Assembly (NCBI GenBank): GCA_039583875.1
Contig: CM077151.1
Span: 116,330,609 to 116,394,608 of the forward strand
Length of the DNA stretch: 64,000 nucleotides
Source of the DNA: Platanthera guangdongensis
Taxonomy: Eukaryota > Streptophyta > Magnoliopsida > Asparagales > Orchidaceae
Direction: 5' to 3'
Under the pieces are notes generated by a model. That model was not told where the DNA came from, did no database searches, and saw only the letters and a program-made list of their open reading frames with translations. A program made the position numbers and the translations under genes. Positions 32,703 to 45,475 of this stretch are shown piece by piece (the first letter of the stretch is position 1; each line of letters begins with the position of its first letter).

Positions 32703-34675
32703 TGTAACTCCCCCTATCCGTCGCATAGCATATAGTAGTAGGTCTGGCTGGGGCCTGACACCATATACCACAGACAGACTGGAAGGTTACGCAATGGAAA
32801 CTATCCTACCAATAACCAACGTCCTACACAGAGTACATTCTAGCGGAAGCAGTTTAAAAGTTGCAAAAATAAAGAACTCAGCCATAAGCATGAATGTCCA
32901 CTAAACAAAACAGGGAGGAATGAACGTACAATACACCAGTACTTGGCCTTATGGCCTTACAATAGTTTACTCAAATTAAAGTGTTTTCCAAACCTCGGTA
33001 CGCAGGCCGGTCACACATGAATAATACAAGTAAATATATAATAATTAGGCCTTCGGGGGCCGGCTCAGCAACATGGGCTTTTGCCCGCTATTTACCATGG
33101 CTCCGCAGCACCTGTAAGCAACAATCCACCGCAACGGTGACAAACAAAAGCAACGGTCAGCTATGCTGACCAAATTATAATGACCCTGCTCCCAAACTCG
33201 GGGCGGCAATGCTCCTTCTCTGCACTTTGTTAGCATAACCAAGCAGTATAGTGTAAAAACACTTCATTACAGGTGTGTGCTCGCACGGCCACACGCCCCG
33301 TGCTCTCAGGGCACATTCTCGGTGAACCCGGTCAAAGTCCATGGTCTCACCACCGCCCATTGGATGGCAATTTCTCGTGAGCTTTAAGGTCTTTCTGGCA
33401 ACTGCCTAAGACCCCTATTTATGCCAACGACGAGTACCACGTACCTTAGATCTCTCTAACCGAACCACATACAGTGGGTACAAGTTGGCTCCCAGACCAC
33501 CAAGTTTGTAGAATCATGCCTCTGCCCAGTTTTCCAGGTGCACCTTGGAGTTAGTCCCCAAGGCTCCCTGTTGCAATCTACCACGTAGAAAACCCGAAAA
33601 ACAATCAACTGTGCGGAGTCTTCTCCGGCCATACATGCAATGCAACATCACTGATCCAGACCAACTTATCCAGGTAGGCTTCACACATCATGCCTCTATC
33701 CGTTTCTCGATTATGGACTCTATATGCAAAACAATGGGGACTATTCATGTCTACGTGAAGGAACGCCTCACACTCACCGCAAACTCGCGAGAGCGGGCTT
33801 CCTATGCAAAGGAAAAGAGGACTTCACATGTACTAGGATGAGAATCATTTCCCTAGCATTCCTCTTTGGCGCCATGGAAATCTATGCTGATGAAAAGCAC
33901 CGCAATGTCCTCGCCTTCGTAGATCCGAAGTCGGCTTGTGATTTGGGGCTCCGAAGCTCCACCGGCGGCTAGATCTATCTTCCTTCTTCTTCCTTGCTCT
34001 CCCTTCTCTCTAGAACTTTAGAAAGAGACTGCTTAAGAAGAATGAAGGCATCCAAACCCTATTCCCAGGTATAACACAGCAGGAACAGCCCTGAACCATT
34101 GGATTCCAAAATAAGGAAACGGACGGCCATGATTCGGGCTTGAAATCCAAAATCTGGGCCGAACATGACTTGTGACACGCCCGTGTCCAAGGCCGTATGC
34201 CGCAATCGATAACGAAACCGTCTTACCCAGAATAGGACACGGGCACCCAACACGCCTGTGTCATAACTGACACGCCCGTCTAATCCAGTGCACGCCCGTG
34301 TTGTCGGGCGTGTTCCTCCATCGATACAGGACCAAAAACATCCCGCAAGGGACACGGGTACTCGACACCCCCGTGTCGAACCTGACACGCCCGTGTCTAC
34401 CCAAAAATGCCCGCGCGCTAACACCGTGTGTCTCCCAAGACACGGCCCGACCTTCACCCCGAGAAGGACACGGCCTAGGACACGCCCGTGTCTCAGGCCA
34501 TGTTCGCTGCTCGACGATCGTCGACTCCAAATTCATCGACCACTCGGCTAGATCGTCGACCCGAGCATGACACGCCCCTGGGACATGCCTGTCTCCCAGG
34601 CGGTGTAACCCCTACCAAGTTCCAAACTTGGTTCAAAATGATACCCGTCCCTCTTTTGAGTTTCGGTGCGTTACA
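32703..34675 (-). repeat. A3 5' LTR
   Basis: 1973 bp, TGTAACGCACC...GAGTTACA on the minus strand. Near its start (about 34160-34600) it has the same GACACGCCCGTGTC palindrome cluster as family A, though the rest of the LTR is diverged. It has no TA array. On the right it abuts the RT frame of B1. Confidence 0.9.
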
Positions 34676-35174
34676 TGTTCGATCAGTTGCGAGCTGCTCC
34701 GTGTTCTCGAAGATTGACCTCCATTTAGGTTACCATCAGTTAAGAATCCGGGAATCAGACATTCCGCGAACTGCTTTTTGTTCTCGCTATGGTCACTTTG
34801 AATTTCTGGTAATGTCATTTGTATTAACAAACGCACCATCAGCTTATATGGACATGATGAACAGAGTGTTCAAGGATATTCTGGATAAGTTTGTGGTGGT
34901 ATTCATTGACGATGTCCTGGTATATTCCAAAAATGCAGATGAGCACGCCTTACACTTGCGCTTGGTCTTGTCTACTCTAAGGGAGCACAAGCTGTATGTG
35001 AAGCTTAGCAAGTGCGAGTTCCGGTTGTCTCAGGTGTCATTCCTAGGACACATTTTAAGTAAGGACGGTATCTCAGTGGATCCTGCAAAGATAGCCGCAG
35101 TCTTGGATTGGAAGAGACCTATATCGCCTAAGGGGATAAGGAGCATCTTAGGGTTGACAGGTTACTACAAATGA
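34676..35174 (+). pseudogene. pol: B1 reverse transcriptase (5' truncated by A3)
   Basis: RT of a plus-strand gypsy element, starting in FDQLRA after the A3 LTR. A one-base insertion near 34700 changes the frame to [17 protein letters not shown]. It continues with [18 protein letters not shown], the catalytic [27 protein letters not shown] and LTGYYK, then TGA for an expected Arg at 35172. Both catalytic Asp are present. The upstream gag, PR and 5' LTR are not in the window. Confidence 0.9.
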
Positions 35175-35704
35175 TTTGTGGAAGAATTCTCTGCACTCTC
35201 TGCGCCGTTGACCAGGTTACGCAAAAGAGCGTAACTTTTGTTTGGAGTGATGCCTGTGAGGAAGTTTTTCAAGAGCTCAAGAGGAGATTGTGTTTTGCTC
35301 TAGTGTTGGCATTGCCGGTGGAAGGAGTAGAGTATGTTGTTTATGTGAACGCCTCGCGAGTTGGACTCAGTTGCGTGTTAATGCAGGATGGCAAAGTGAT
35401 TGCGTATGGATCGAGATAATTGAAGGTGCATGAAAAGAATTACCCTACGCACGACCTTGAATTTGCTGTCGTCATTTATGCCTTGAAGTTGTGGAGACAT
35501 CTTCTGTATAAAGTGTCATGCAAAATTTATTCGGACCACAAAAGTTTTAAATATATCTTCACTCAGAAGGAATTGAATTTGCGCCAGCATCGGTGTCTAG
35601 AGTATGTTGCGGACTATGAAGTCGATATCCTTTATCATCCCGGCAAGGCTAATGTAGTAGCGGATGCATTGAGCCGGAAGCCCGCACATATCTTTAACCT
35701 CTAG
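35175..35704 (+). pseudogene. pol: B1 RNase H
   Basis: RNase H region in two ORFs split by TAA at 35417-35419 (Gln in relatives). The first catalytic Asp is replaced by Asn (YVNASRVG where YTDAS is usual). [33 protein letters not shown] and [18 protein letters not shown] follow, then [10 protein letters not shown]. Confidence 0.87.
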
Positions 35705-37213
35705 GTGCAATCCCTTGTTGAATAGTTTTTGCTCATGGACGTAACAGTAGGGAATAGTGCTTCGCCGAGTAGCTTGGAGGGGGGAAAGCCTTCGTATATT
35801 AGTCTCACTAGGCTACATCAGAAAGACGATCCTGATTTGCAGCACCTCCACAGTACGACTGAGAAAGGGGAATTACCTGACTTTTCAGTTGATGACGTTG
35901 GTACCCTAAAGTACCGCGGCAGATACTGTATTCCCGCAGTTGGGGACATTCAAGCAAGAATATACAGTGAAGCGCAAGGTTCAAGTGTTGCTTATCATCC
36001 TGGCTCAACGAAATTGTATAGAGATTTGTAGCAGATTGTTTGGTGGTCAGGCATGAAAAATGATATTGCAAGATTTGTATCTGAATGTTATACCTGCCAG
36101 CATGTCAAAGCTGATCACAGAAGGCCGGATGGTAAGTTAACGCCTTTAGATATGCCGAGTTGGAAATGGGAGAGTTTATCCATGTATTTCATTGTTGGTT
36201 TGCCAAGATCTCCCTGAGGGCATGATACAGTGTGGGTTATCGTGGACAAACTAACCATGTGTGCCCACTTTGTGCCTTTCAAGATTGATTATTCCATGGA
36301 AAAGTTAGTTGAGCTTTATCTGGATGAAGTTATCAGACTGCATGGTGTACCTACGAGTATTGTGTCAGACCGAGACTCCTGATTCATGTCTCATTTCTGG
36401 AAAAGCTTGCAAGGAGCTCTAGGTACTGACCTTAGGTATTCTACTGCCTATCATCCTCAGACAAATGGTCAGACGGAGAGAGTGAATTAGGTCTTGGAGA
36501 ATATGATTAGATGTTATATTCTGGACCATGGTGGGGCTTGGGATAAACGCCTCAGATTGATGGAGTTCGCGTACAATAACAGTTACGAGGAGAGTTTGCA
36601 GATGACGCCCATTGAAGCTTTATATGGAAGGCGTTGTCGAACTCCCCTGTTTTGGGCAGAAGTTGGTGAGAAGCCGTTGCTCGGACCGGAAACGCTGGAG
36701 GATATGAGAATTTCAGTGACACGTATTCGTGAAAAGCTGAGGTTAGTTCAGGAGTGATACGAGAAGTATGCAAATCAGCGTAGAGTTGATCTGGAATTTG
36801 CAGTTGGAGACATGGTGTTTCTGAAGGTCTCTCCACTGCCAGGTGTTAAAAGATTTGGAAGGAACCATAAGTTATATCCCAGGAATGTGGGACCTTTTCA
36901 TATTCTGGAGTGCATTGGAGTTTCTGCCTATAGACTGGAATTACCTGATTCTTTCCCTGGTGTTCGCGACGTATTTCACGTGAGCCAGTTGCAAAAGTGT
37001 GTTCGTAGTGATTGGCATGTCCTTGACTCAGTGCCCAGTTGCAGCCTAATCTCTCATATGTCGAAGAGCCTGTCCGTATTCTGGAGACGCAAGATTGTGT
37101 GCTAAGAAAGGAAACAACTCTGATGGTTAAGGTTCTCTGGCGAAATCAGGATACTAGAGGTGCAACTTGGGAATTGGAATCTGCAATGAGAGAATGTCAT
37201 CCTTAGCTATTCT
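35705..37213 (+). pseudogene. pol: B1 integrase and chromodomain-like end
   Basis: Integrase with several stops. In the HHCC domain the first His is Gln (SEAQGSSVAYHPGSTKLYRDL). The Cys pair is intact (CYTCQHVKADH). The first catalytic Asp is Tyr (SMYFIVGLP). The second Asp (IVSDRDS) and the Glu (NGQTERVN) are kept. Tail motifs are EALYGRRCRTPLFWAEVGE, VGDMVFLKVSPLPGVKRFG, VRDVFHVSQLQKCV, and a final ATWELESAMRE close to a stop. Two of the residues needed for metal or DNA binding are gone, so this copy is inactive. Confidence 0.88.
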
Positions 37214-37335
37214 GATAGTCTTCCCCGGTTAGTATTCTTGTTTAATGAATTCTTCTATCATGTCTCTCCCTTTGCCCTCTTATTTCATTTTGTGTTCCAA
37301 GTTTTGGGACCAAACTTCCTATTTGGAGAGGTGAA
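37214..37335 (+). other. B1 3' untranslated region and polypurine stretch
   Basis: About 120 bp between the pol end and the 3' LTR, ending in the purine-rich ATTTGGAGAGGTGAA. Confidence 0.65.
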
Positions 37336-38504
37336 TGTAATACCCCTAATTTTCCGACAATTATTTAATCCTCTTGTTGACGTCATAATGATGCAAGGGG
37401 CGTTGCGTTATCATGAAATTGGTGGCACGTCACCGTTAGTGCGTTTTCGCGTCTATTCGATCGAGTCGGCCAAATTCGTGAATCCTTGTCGAAAATGGGA
37501 AATCTCACATTGGAAAATTAAATTGATTAATTTTTGACATGCTCGTCAAGTTTCGTCGCGATCCGAGCGATATTTAAGCCTCAGCGAATTTCCGAAGTTT
37601 TGTAGAATTTATGTTCGTCGTAGACTTTGAAGATTTATATCTCAAGAACGGCTCATCGGATTTTGGTTCCCTCTTTGCCATTGTGTTCGTAACGTCAGTG
37701 TTCGCCTACGGTAAGAATTTCATTTAATTCGGCATGCGTCTGGGCATCCGTTTTGATCTCGTGTTTCATTATTCAAAATATATAAATATGATTATTTTAA
37801 TATTAAAGTATCATTCAAAAATGAAAACCACCGTTCATTCATATAGTTTGATCAAAAGGATATATTTGCAAAAAATTGTTAATCGTGCAAAATTTACTCG
37901 AGTGGTCCTTGTTCTTCTCGAGTGATTCCTTCAGCTTTCGAGCTTTTCTGTTGATCCTTCTCGAGTGTTGCCTTCAATCTATTCGCGTGATGTCTTCAGC
38001 CTACTCGAGTGATCTTCAGCCTACTCGAGTGAATTTCTCTATTTCTCGAGTAGGTCTATTGTTCACGCAAAATTTCTCTCGAGTGCTGTCTGTTCTACTC
38101 GAGTGAAGTACTGTTCATGCAAATTTTACTCGAGTGATTTATTTTTTGCCTCTCGAGTGATGTATTCTGCTTCTCAGGTGATCTTCTTACCTCTCGAGTG
38201 CTGCTTCCAACCACTCGAGTAGCATGTTTTCTACCTCTCGAGTACCTGTAAACTTGTTCTCGAGTGGGCTACAGCCCTTCTCGAGTAGTCCGTTGCAGTT
38301 TGTGTTCGAGCACCGTTTTGAGAGTCAAAACGATGTTGTATAAAAAACGGTTAACATGAAATTTGTTCTTCTCGACGAGATCTACAACTTTTATGTTGGG
38401 AACTTTTTGATTTGAAGTCATCCTAAACCTCTATTTTCATCTTCCGCGCACTAGCTTGTAGATAGTCCATTTTAGACAAGAAATTTTATAAATATATATA
38501 TAAA

Positions 38505-38599
<95 letters not shown>

Positions 38600-40490
38600 T
38601 CTTATACTTAATACTTAAGATTATATTTAGAAAAAAGAGAACTTCTTCTTCTTCTATTCACCGAACCAGAGAAGCCAGAGCGAGCCATAGAACGTCCGTT
38701 CGTGAACCTTCGGATCGCCGCCGTCAGAGCTCCGGTGCTCGGAATCGCAAACCGAGCATAGATCCGGAAAGCTCTCGTTGTGATCTTCACATTTGTTGTA
38801 AGTATTTCTCGTTTTGTGGAAGTTTTTCACTAGGGTGTTCGGCCCTAACCTCTCTCACTCAGCCTTGATCTTGTAGTTTCCGCTTCCCCGCATCTTCTTT
38901 TTCCCCGATCTGTGGCGTGGGGTGATTCGGAGGATTTTTCCGATAAAATCGAGGTAAGTAGTGTTCTTGCTCTCTCTCTCTCTCGCTCCTTTATTATAAA
39001 CTTTGTCACATTGGGTTGAGTTGTCATGTTTAAATTACATAAAAATTTGTCCTTAAATTTTAATTTTCTTTCTCTTTTCTTGAATTGCAACTTATTTCCC
39101 CTAGAACAATACCCCTAATTTTTATTCCGTAGAATTGGTAAACGAATTGGTTGTCGTGTCGTTTTAACCATCGAGTCATCTTGATCATTGTGACACCTTA
39201 TGCGTTTCGTTGTTTTTGATTAAACTACACTTTGCTTGACCTTGAAATTTCTTTATGCAGTCCACATTGATAGTTGACCGTGAGTCTGTGATGAATAAAA
39301 TGGAACTCTGCTTGTATAATTATGTAACTAAAGAAACACAGATGGACTGTGCGTGTTGGGGTTTCTCCCTCGGCATAGTTCCTTATGCTTGAGTTTGTGC
39401 GCGTTGTGGACTTCCATCCCCGGCATATTACCTTAGCTTGGTCTGTGCGCGTTGGGGTTTTTCCCTCGGCATGGTGCCTGTTGGCTGGGTTTGTGTACGT
39501 TGTAGACCAATTTCCCCGGCACAGTACACTTTATTGTTGAGCTGATCAGTCTCATTTTTTATTGATTAATAACATGAATATTAATGAAAGATGAAAGTTT
39601 GAACTTCTGATGTTGGTGCTTTGTTCAGTCCTGATGATGTGATTAGCCATTCTTGCTCGACTAGTTTTACTGTTGCTTACTTTTACCCTCCTGCTGACCC
39701 CTTTTTTTGAAGTCGTTTTACAAATTTCGTTCACTTTGAAGTTTGTTTGGTCTGTCTTAATTCTTGCAACATTTGTAACTTGCTTCAGAGATGTTCTCCT
39801 TTTGAATTCCTCAGGACCAGGGCAGTAGCAGGTTTGGATGACCGTGTTGTGCTTCTGGTACTGCGGGTTGCTGCGGCCTTTTGCTTCCACCTCAGAGCTT
39901 AGAGGTAGTTGACTCTGTTTAGACTTGTCAGATTTTACTATGGGTTCGTGTCAGTTGTTGACGCCCATAGACTTTGACTCTTTCTGTGGTGGACTACTTG
40001 CTGCTTTTACTGCTGTTATTTTTTACCTGTTTATACTTGCTATCTGGGAAGGATTTATGTTAGGATGCATTTAGTTATATTAAAGTATACAAAACTGAAT
40101 TCTAGAGTATCGGCATGGCATGACTTTTAAGCAATATAAAATCCCTCTATATATATTAAATGTAGAAGACACATCATCATTTTGAGATACTAGACCATCA
40201 TTCTCATATAGGGTAATAAATGAATCAACTCAGTATTTTCCGCCGCGTAAAACCCATATATTTTCTCACTATGGACTAGTGATCCACCCGACCGAGAGAC
40301 ACGGTCATTAACTCCAATAGCTTATATGCATTGTTTTTTTAACTTAACCGCATGAACGTTTTACATGAAGTAAATGTGAGGACGAGTTGCCTGAGCGTCT
40401 GCAGTTGTCCCCTGCACGGCGTGGCATCACAGCTTGTATTTTCTTTACTCTGACATATTTTTGGATACGGAGAAAATACGGGACGTGACA
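37336..40490 (+). repeat. B1 3' LTR
   Basis: 3155 bp, TGTAATACCCC...CGTGACA. About 560-950 bases into the LTR is an array of CTCGAGT(G/A) motifs (37900-38290). A (TA)n run follows, then a GC-richer transcribed region, and tandem segments with GTGCGCGTTG(G/T)GG-CCTCGGCA (39350-39530). It is related to the inverted LTR at 41183-44514 and the solo LTR at 48672-51841. Only short noncoding ORFs occur. Confidence 0.9.
38509..38598. repeat. (TA)n microsatellite in B1 LTR
   Basis: About 90 bp of TA repeats after ATTTTATAAATATA. The solo LTR has a longer run at the same place; the inverted LTR has none. Confidence 0.96.
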
Positions 40491-41008
40491 ATCGTGATGA
40501 TTCTAAAGTTTTCAAATCCAGAGATTTCGCCTTTGTCTTCTTCGATCTATTTCTGACTGAGCTTCAAAGTTTAAGAAGGAAGAAGGGCTAAAGATTCAAA
40601 TCTGAGATATTATTGTTTGTATTTTTCTCTATAAATCATTTTGTTCTTGTATGAGATTCTTAATCGAGTTGTAGGAGCTTTGTTCTCCGAGATTTTTGTA
40701 GGAAGCTTCTCTTTCGAGTGTAGATCCTATTTTGGGGGATTGAGTTGTAGGAACCTTGTTCTGAGTTGTAGGATTGTTTTCAATCCGAGAGAATAGTGTA
40801 ATAGCATTGTCTAGTGCGTTTCTAGATCGGTGAGGTGGAAAGTGGATATACCTAAGTTTGGGGAACCACTATAATTCTTGGTGTCGTCTGTTTATGCTTG
40901 TTTAGTTTTTGTGCATTGCTGTTATAAATTTTTATTCCGCAAAAGGATACAGAACTCACCTATTCACCCCCCTCTAGGTGATTTAGGTAGAGAATTTTAA
41001 CACTTTCA
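40491..41008 (+). repeat. C2 copia LTR, 3' part
   Basis: End of a SIRE/Maximus-like copia LTR, cut on the left by the B1 LTR. It has TATAAAT at 40630-40636, repeats of GAGTTGTAGGA, and the typical end (GGGGAACCACTATAATTC, then CTATTCACCCCCCTCTAGGTG) finishing in CTTTCA. The expected PBS is missing because the B2 fragment joins here. Confidence 0.75.
40630..40636 (+). promoter_or_regulatory. C2 LTR TATA box candidate
   Basis: TATAAAT within CTCTATAAATCATT, about 380 bases before the LTR end. Confidence 0.4.
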
Positions 41009-41182
41009 CTACATAATATGTCATGTATACTTCTTATCATGCTATGAGTGTAGTGACTATGATTCGATTAAGACGTACAGATGATACATCGGTGCATGTA
41101 TGCAAATGAATGAAGGGAAACAAATAATACGAGATTGGCTGGTTCGACCAACTTGTCAAGCCAACCTCCCTCTGATACCAAC
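41009..41182 (-). other. B2 leader fragment with primer binding site
   Basis: About 174 bp of internal leader from a minus-strand gypsy element, including TGGTATCAGAGG at 41169-41180 (complement), two bases from the LTR end. The rest of that element (gag, pol, 3' LTR) is missing. Confidence 0.7.
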
Positions 41183-44100
41183 TGTCAAAACCCGCATTTT
41201 TCACCGCCATTAAAGGTATATCAGAGTAAGGAAAAATGCGCGTCATGATGCCATGTCAGCAGGGGATAACTGCGGACGCTCAAGCAAAACTCCTACGTAA
41301 CCGTGAAGAAAGATCTTTAAGTTCTTTAAAAGGAAAACTAGTTTAACTGTAGTAGTTAGCCGTATCCCTCGGTTTAGTGGCTCATCTAGTCCACGAGAAA
41401 ATATAGTTATACGCTACGAAAAATGGTTCCTTTACATGGTTAGACATCCTACATGAGTTAAAAGGTCCCCAGAGGACACCTCATGGTATGCAAGTTCTAA
41501 GTTTATAATAGGAATAAAAGTAGATTTTTACGGTCGTTAAATATAGTGATTTAGCATTTTAAAACATGCAATACGTGAGGTAGTAATATTATTTTTTATA
41601 CTTGAAAATACCTATCATGCAATTCTAGCACAAAACATCCTAGAGAGCAAGTAATCCAAATACACGGAAATAAAACCAACTAAGCACCTAACGAACATCC
41701 AAAATCAACAATCTTGTAGGAGTCAACAACTGACATGAACCCACATAAAACAAAGTATGTATGAACTAGTAAAGCAATAAAAACAACAGTCTACCTCGCT
41801 ACGGCGAGGCAAAAACCACAGCCAACACTGCTGCTTAAGACTCCAAAACCATCACCGCAATCAGCAACAGCTCAGAACCTGAGGCATTTCAAAGATAGAA
41901 CACCTCAGCAAGAATATACAAGTGAGGGTAGAAGTAAGCCAATAGTAAACAAAGTCAAGGGGTACCAACCTGAGACCAAAGCAAAAATACTTAAATAAAA
42001 TACAATAGTAAGGTACAAAAGTAAAAAAAACACTTACGTAAAGCGTCACGTACAACAAAAGTCCCCCAAATGCACAAGACTATAAGGGAAAATATTCACG
42101 ATTAAATCATCAGGAAGAAGACAAAACTTCATTAGCCACTTGTGGACTACTCCACCAAAAAAAACAAAACGGGTAGGGCGGTCAACTCATCTGGACACAC
42201 CCCCATGGATATATTAATCCATCATAAATGCGGTGGAGATTGGATACTCCACCATACACCGTAAAAAGGCCAAACACGTGGTAGATTCCCACAAGGTACT
42301 AACAGTGGGATCTACATTATGGCGGTGGATTCGCCCACAAATAACACCTGCAACAAAGAAAATCATGAAGTCACACCCCGTAACGACACGAGTTTAGAGC
42401 TCAGGGGCACACCACAACCCAATCGGGGCTTGGCGGCTTGTCTCTCCCCACGGCATCGTCACAAAGAAAACCATGATATAAATCTCAAGACAACACTGGG
42501 ACATTGGATTCTACTAGACAATTCAAGATTTGAAGTGCTTAATCAACCCTTAAGAAGGACTTACAATACTAAATAAACTTTAACGCGTTCTACATGAATG
42601 TTGTGGAATGGTAATAAGAGTGAGATTTAACCACGTCATCAAAACATGTAGCACTTAACAAGGTTAGGTCGCAAAATCAAGAACATGAAAATTATAAGTA
42701 GATTTAGACAAGGGATCTAAACAACACTATATTCAGCAAGTTATTAAACAAATCATGATAATAAGAAGTTGGAAATTTCTGCAAATCGGGATAAAGAATG
42801 GAAGAGAAGGAGGAAACCATCACTTGCCTTGATTTTACCGGAGAAGACGACCAAATTGCTCCTCGGCGTAGATCAGGACCAAGAAAGACGAGGGAAATCG
42901 AAATCTAATAAGAATGGCCAAATATAGGAGTTAGGGCCGAAAACCCTAGCGAGAAAACTCAAGAAATGGAGAAGTTTTTACCACGATGTCGTAGCTCTCA
43001 TTGAGAACTTTCACGATCTACAATCGGTTCAGAATTTCGAGCACCGGAGCACCATCGGCAGCTAATAGAAGAATCACGGAAAACTTTCTCTCTCTCTCGC
43101 TCACGCCGCTCTGGTTCGGGAAGAAGGAAGAAGATCAGTATAAGGGGGAGAAGATAAGTACGTATGTATATGGTATAATTAAAATAATTTTATAACATTT
43201 CTAAGAAAGGAACCGGGAATGAAGGTAATCTAGACCGGTCATCTCGAGAAGAAGCCATTGATTTTTCGAGTGAAAGAAAATATTTCTCGAGTAGAAGATA
43301 TTTCTCGGGAATATGGAGGAAGATTACTCGAGTAGAAGAAGCAGGTTTCTCGAGTAATGGAGACGATATTTCTCGAGTATAAGAAGAATTACTCGAGAAC
43401 TGAAGGAAGCACCACTCGGGAACAGCGAACCCAGTTCTCGAGTACAGAGCCAAAACTTCTCGAGAATAAGGGTAGTTCTCGAGTTCAAGTCAATCTTCTC
43501 GAGAACAAGAAGGGCAGTTCTCGAGAACAAGACGGCCTTCTCGAGAGCAAGTGAAGATCTCGAGTATAGAAGGAGATTTCTCGAGTACTAAAGAAGATTA
43601 CTAGAGTACCGGAATGAACATCTCGAGAAAGAAGGGCAGTTATCGAGTACAAGCATAAATTTCTTGAGAATAAGAAGGGCAGTTCTCGAGTACAACAAAT
43701 CAATTTTCTCGAGAACAAAAGAGAGCTTTCTCTAAAACATGATAGGCCTCTCTCGAGAACAAGGACAAATCTCAAGTACATAAGAAGATTACTTGAGTAA
43801 TAGATAACCTTCCCAAGAATTAACAGGACATCTCGAGAACAAGACTACGTTTATCGAGAAGGATTAGTTAATTATCGGGAACGAATGAGTATCTCTGGGA
43901 ATCAGCAGAAGCATTTCTCGAGAGCTTCAAGACCTCTTGTGAACTAGAGGGTGAATTTTCTCGGGTAGAGAAAAGACATTTCTCGAGGGACAACATGGTT
44001 CTCGGAAACAAGTCCCGACCACTAGAGATAGAAGGGCAAAACTCCCGAGCACTTACACAATTCACACTCTAGAACAGGGCTGCCCATCTCAAGTACTAAG

Positions 44101-44514
44101 CAGGGCAAATTTCAGAAATTCGAATTTGACTAACATTTTGTGATAAAATGTTGACTCTATGAATTTAGAAGCGAAGACAACCCTAGAATCCGACGCACCA
44201 TTCTTGAGACACTATCATATAAAGCTCACACAAGCAAAAATCATCACAAAGATCCAAACAGGTGTCGAGACTCCAAAATGCTCGGATCGCAATAAAGCTG
44301 GACAAGTCCAAAGCCTCAAAACTTCGTCCTTTAAATCAAGGAACATATTCAATCCAATCAAAAACCCAAAATCTGGTCAAACACACCCAACAGATACGAA
44401 GATGCACAAACAGTGCAGCGCCGTCAACAAAACATAAAAGGGGGTAATGCCCCGACGTCATAAATATGAGGACACCAAATCAACTAATAATATCGGAAAA
44501 TTAGGGGCGTTACA
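41183..44514 (-). repeat. B2 5' LTR (family B, inverted)
   Basis: 3332 bp, TGTAACGCCCC...TTTTGACA on the minus strand. It has the densest CTCGAG array of the window (about 43240-43990), often as the perfect palindrome TTCTCGAGAA. It lacks the TA array of its relatives. On the right it abuts copia pol, and on the left it continues into a leader fragment. Confidence 0.88.
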
Positions 44515-45475
44515 GGTGGCTTGGTGACATTCGGGGATAACAACAAAGGATGTATTCTTGGAATCAGCACTATAGGTAACAAAGCATTTTTAATTTCAAA
44601 TGAATTATTTGTAGATGTCTTTAATAATAATTTAATTTCAATTAGTCAACTCTGTGACAAAGGCTTAAACATATTATTTAAATACTCTAGGAACCCCTGC
44701 AATATTATAGATGCTAAAAAGAATAGTGTTTTGCTTACTTCATATAGGACTCAAATTTTTTACACTGTTAGTTTTAAATATATATCTACTTCTGATTTGA
44801 AATGCTTAGTTACCAAAAATGAGAAATTAGATCTTTGTCATAGGAGACTCGGTCACTCAGGAAGTAAGCAAGTAGTCAAACTATATAAAACATATACAAA
44901 ATCGTGAACTTCCAAAATTAAGCGGTTGTTTTTCCTTCTTATGCGCTCTGTATCCAAGAGGAAAATTTATCAAAACCTCATTCAAAAGCAAAAATGATAT
45001 ATCCACGTCTAGACTACTAGAACTCATACACATAGATCTATTTGGTCCTCTTAGTACATGTAGACTAGGTAGAAAATGATACATGTTTGTTATTATAGAT
45101 GTCTACTCCCATTCCTGCTAGATATTCTTTCTCGCTAATAAATCTGACACATTTGTTGAATTCACAAATCTATGCACTAGAATACATAGTGAAAAGGAAC
45201 TAAAGATAAAATGCAAAAGGCCCGATCATCGGGGAGAGTTTTAGCATAAAAACTTCATGAACTTCTGTAATAATCTAGGAATTAAGCATGAATTATCTAC
45301 CCCACTCAATCCACAACAAAATGGGGGAGTAGAAAGAAAGAACCATACAATCCAAGAACTTGCACGCATAATGCTCACCGAGTTTGGCTTACCTCGATAT
45401 TTTTGGGCTGAAGCGGTCAAAACATCATGTTATGTGATAAAATGGTTCATGTTTTTCCCTATTCGTAAGTGAACT
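44515..45475 (+). pseudogene. pol: C2 copia pol: GAG-pre and integrase
   Basis: The frame begins abruptly after the protease (GGLVTFGDNNKGCILGI), passes LISISQLCDKGLNILF and the GAG-pre motif LDLCHRRLGHSGSKQ, and continues with integrase pieces: a D-x-x context (FVIIDVYSHS) in which the usual DD is DV, RPDHRGEF for the second Asp, and NGGVERKNHTIQELA for the Glu. Several stops and shifts occur (44905, about 45080, about 45117). Gag and protease are absent and replaced by the B2 fragment. Confidence 0.85.

Noticed and set aside
37738..38106. Small ORFs in the B1 LTR
   Set aside because: Short translations of the CTCGAGTG array with many Ser/Arg/Leu; not conserved in frame between the three family-B LTRs.
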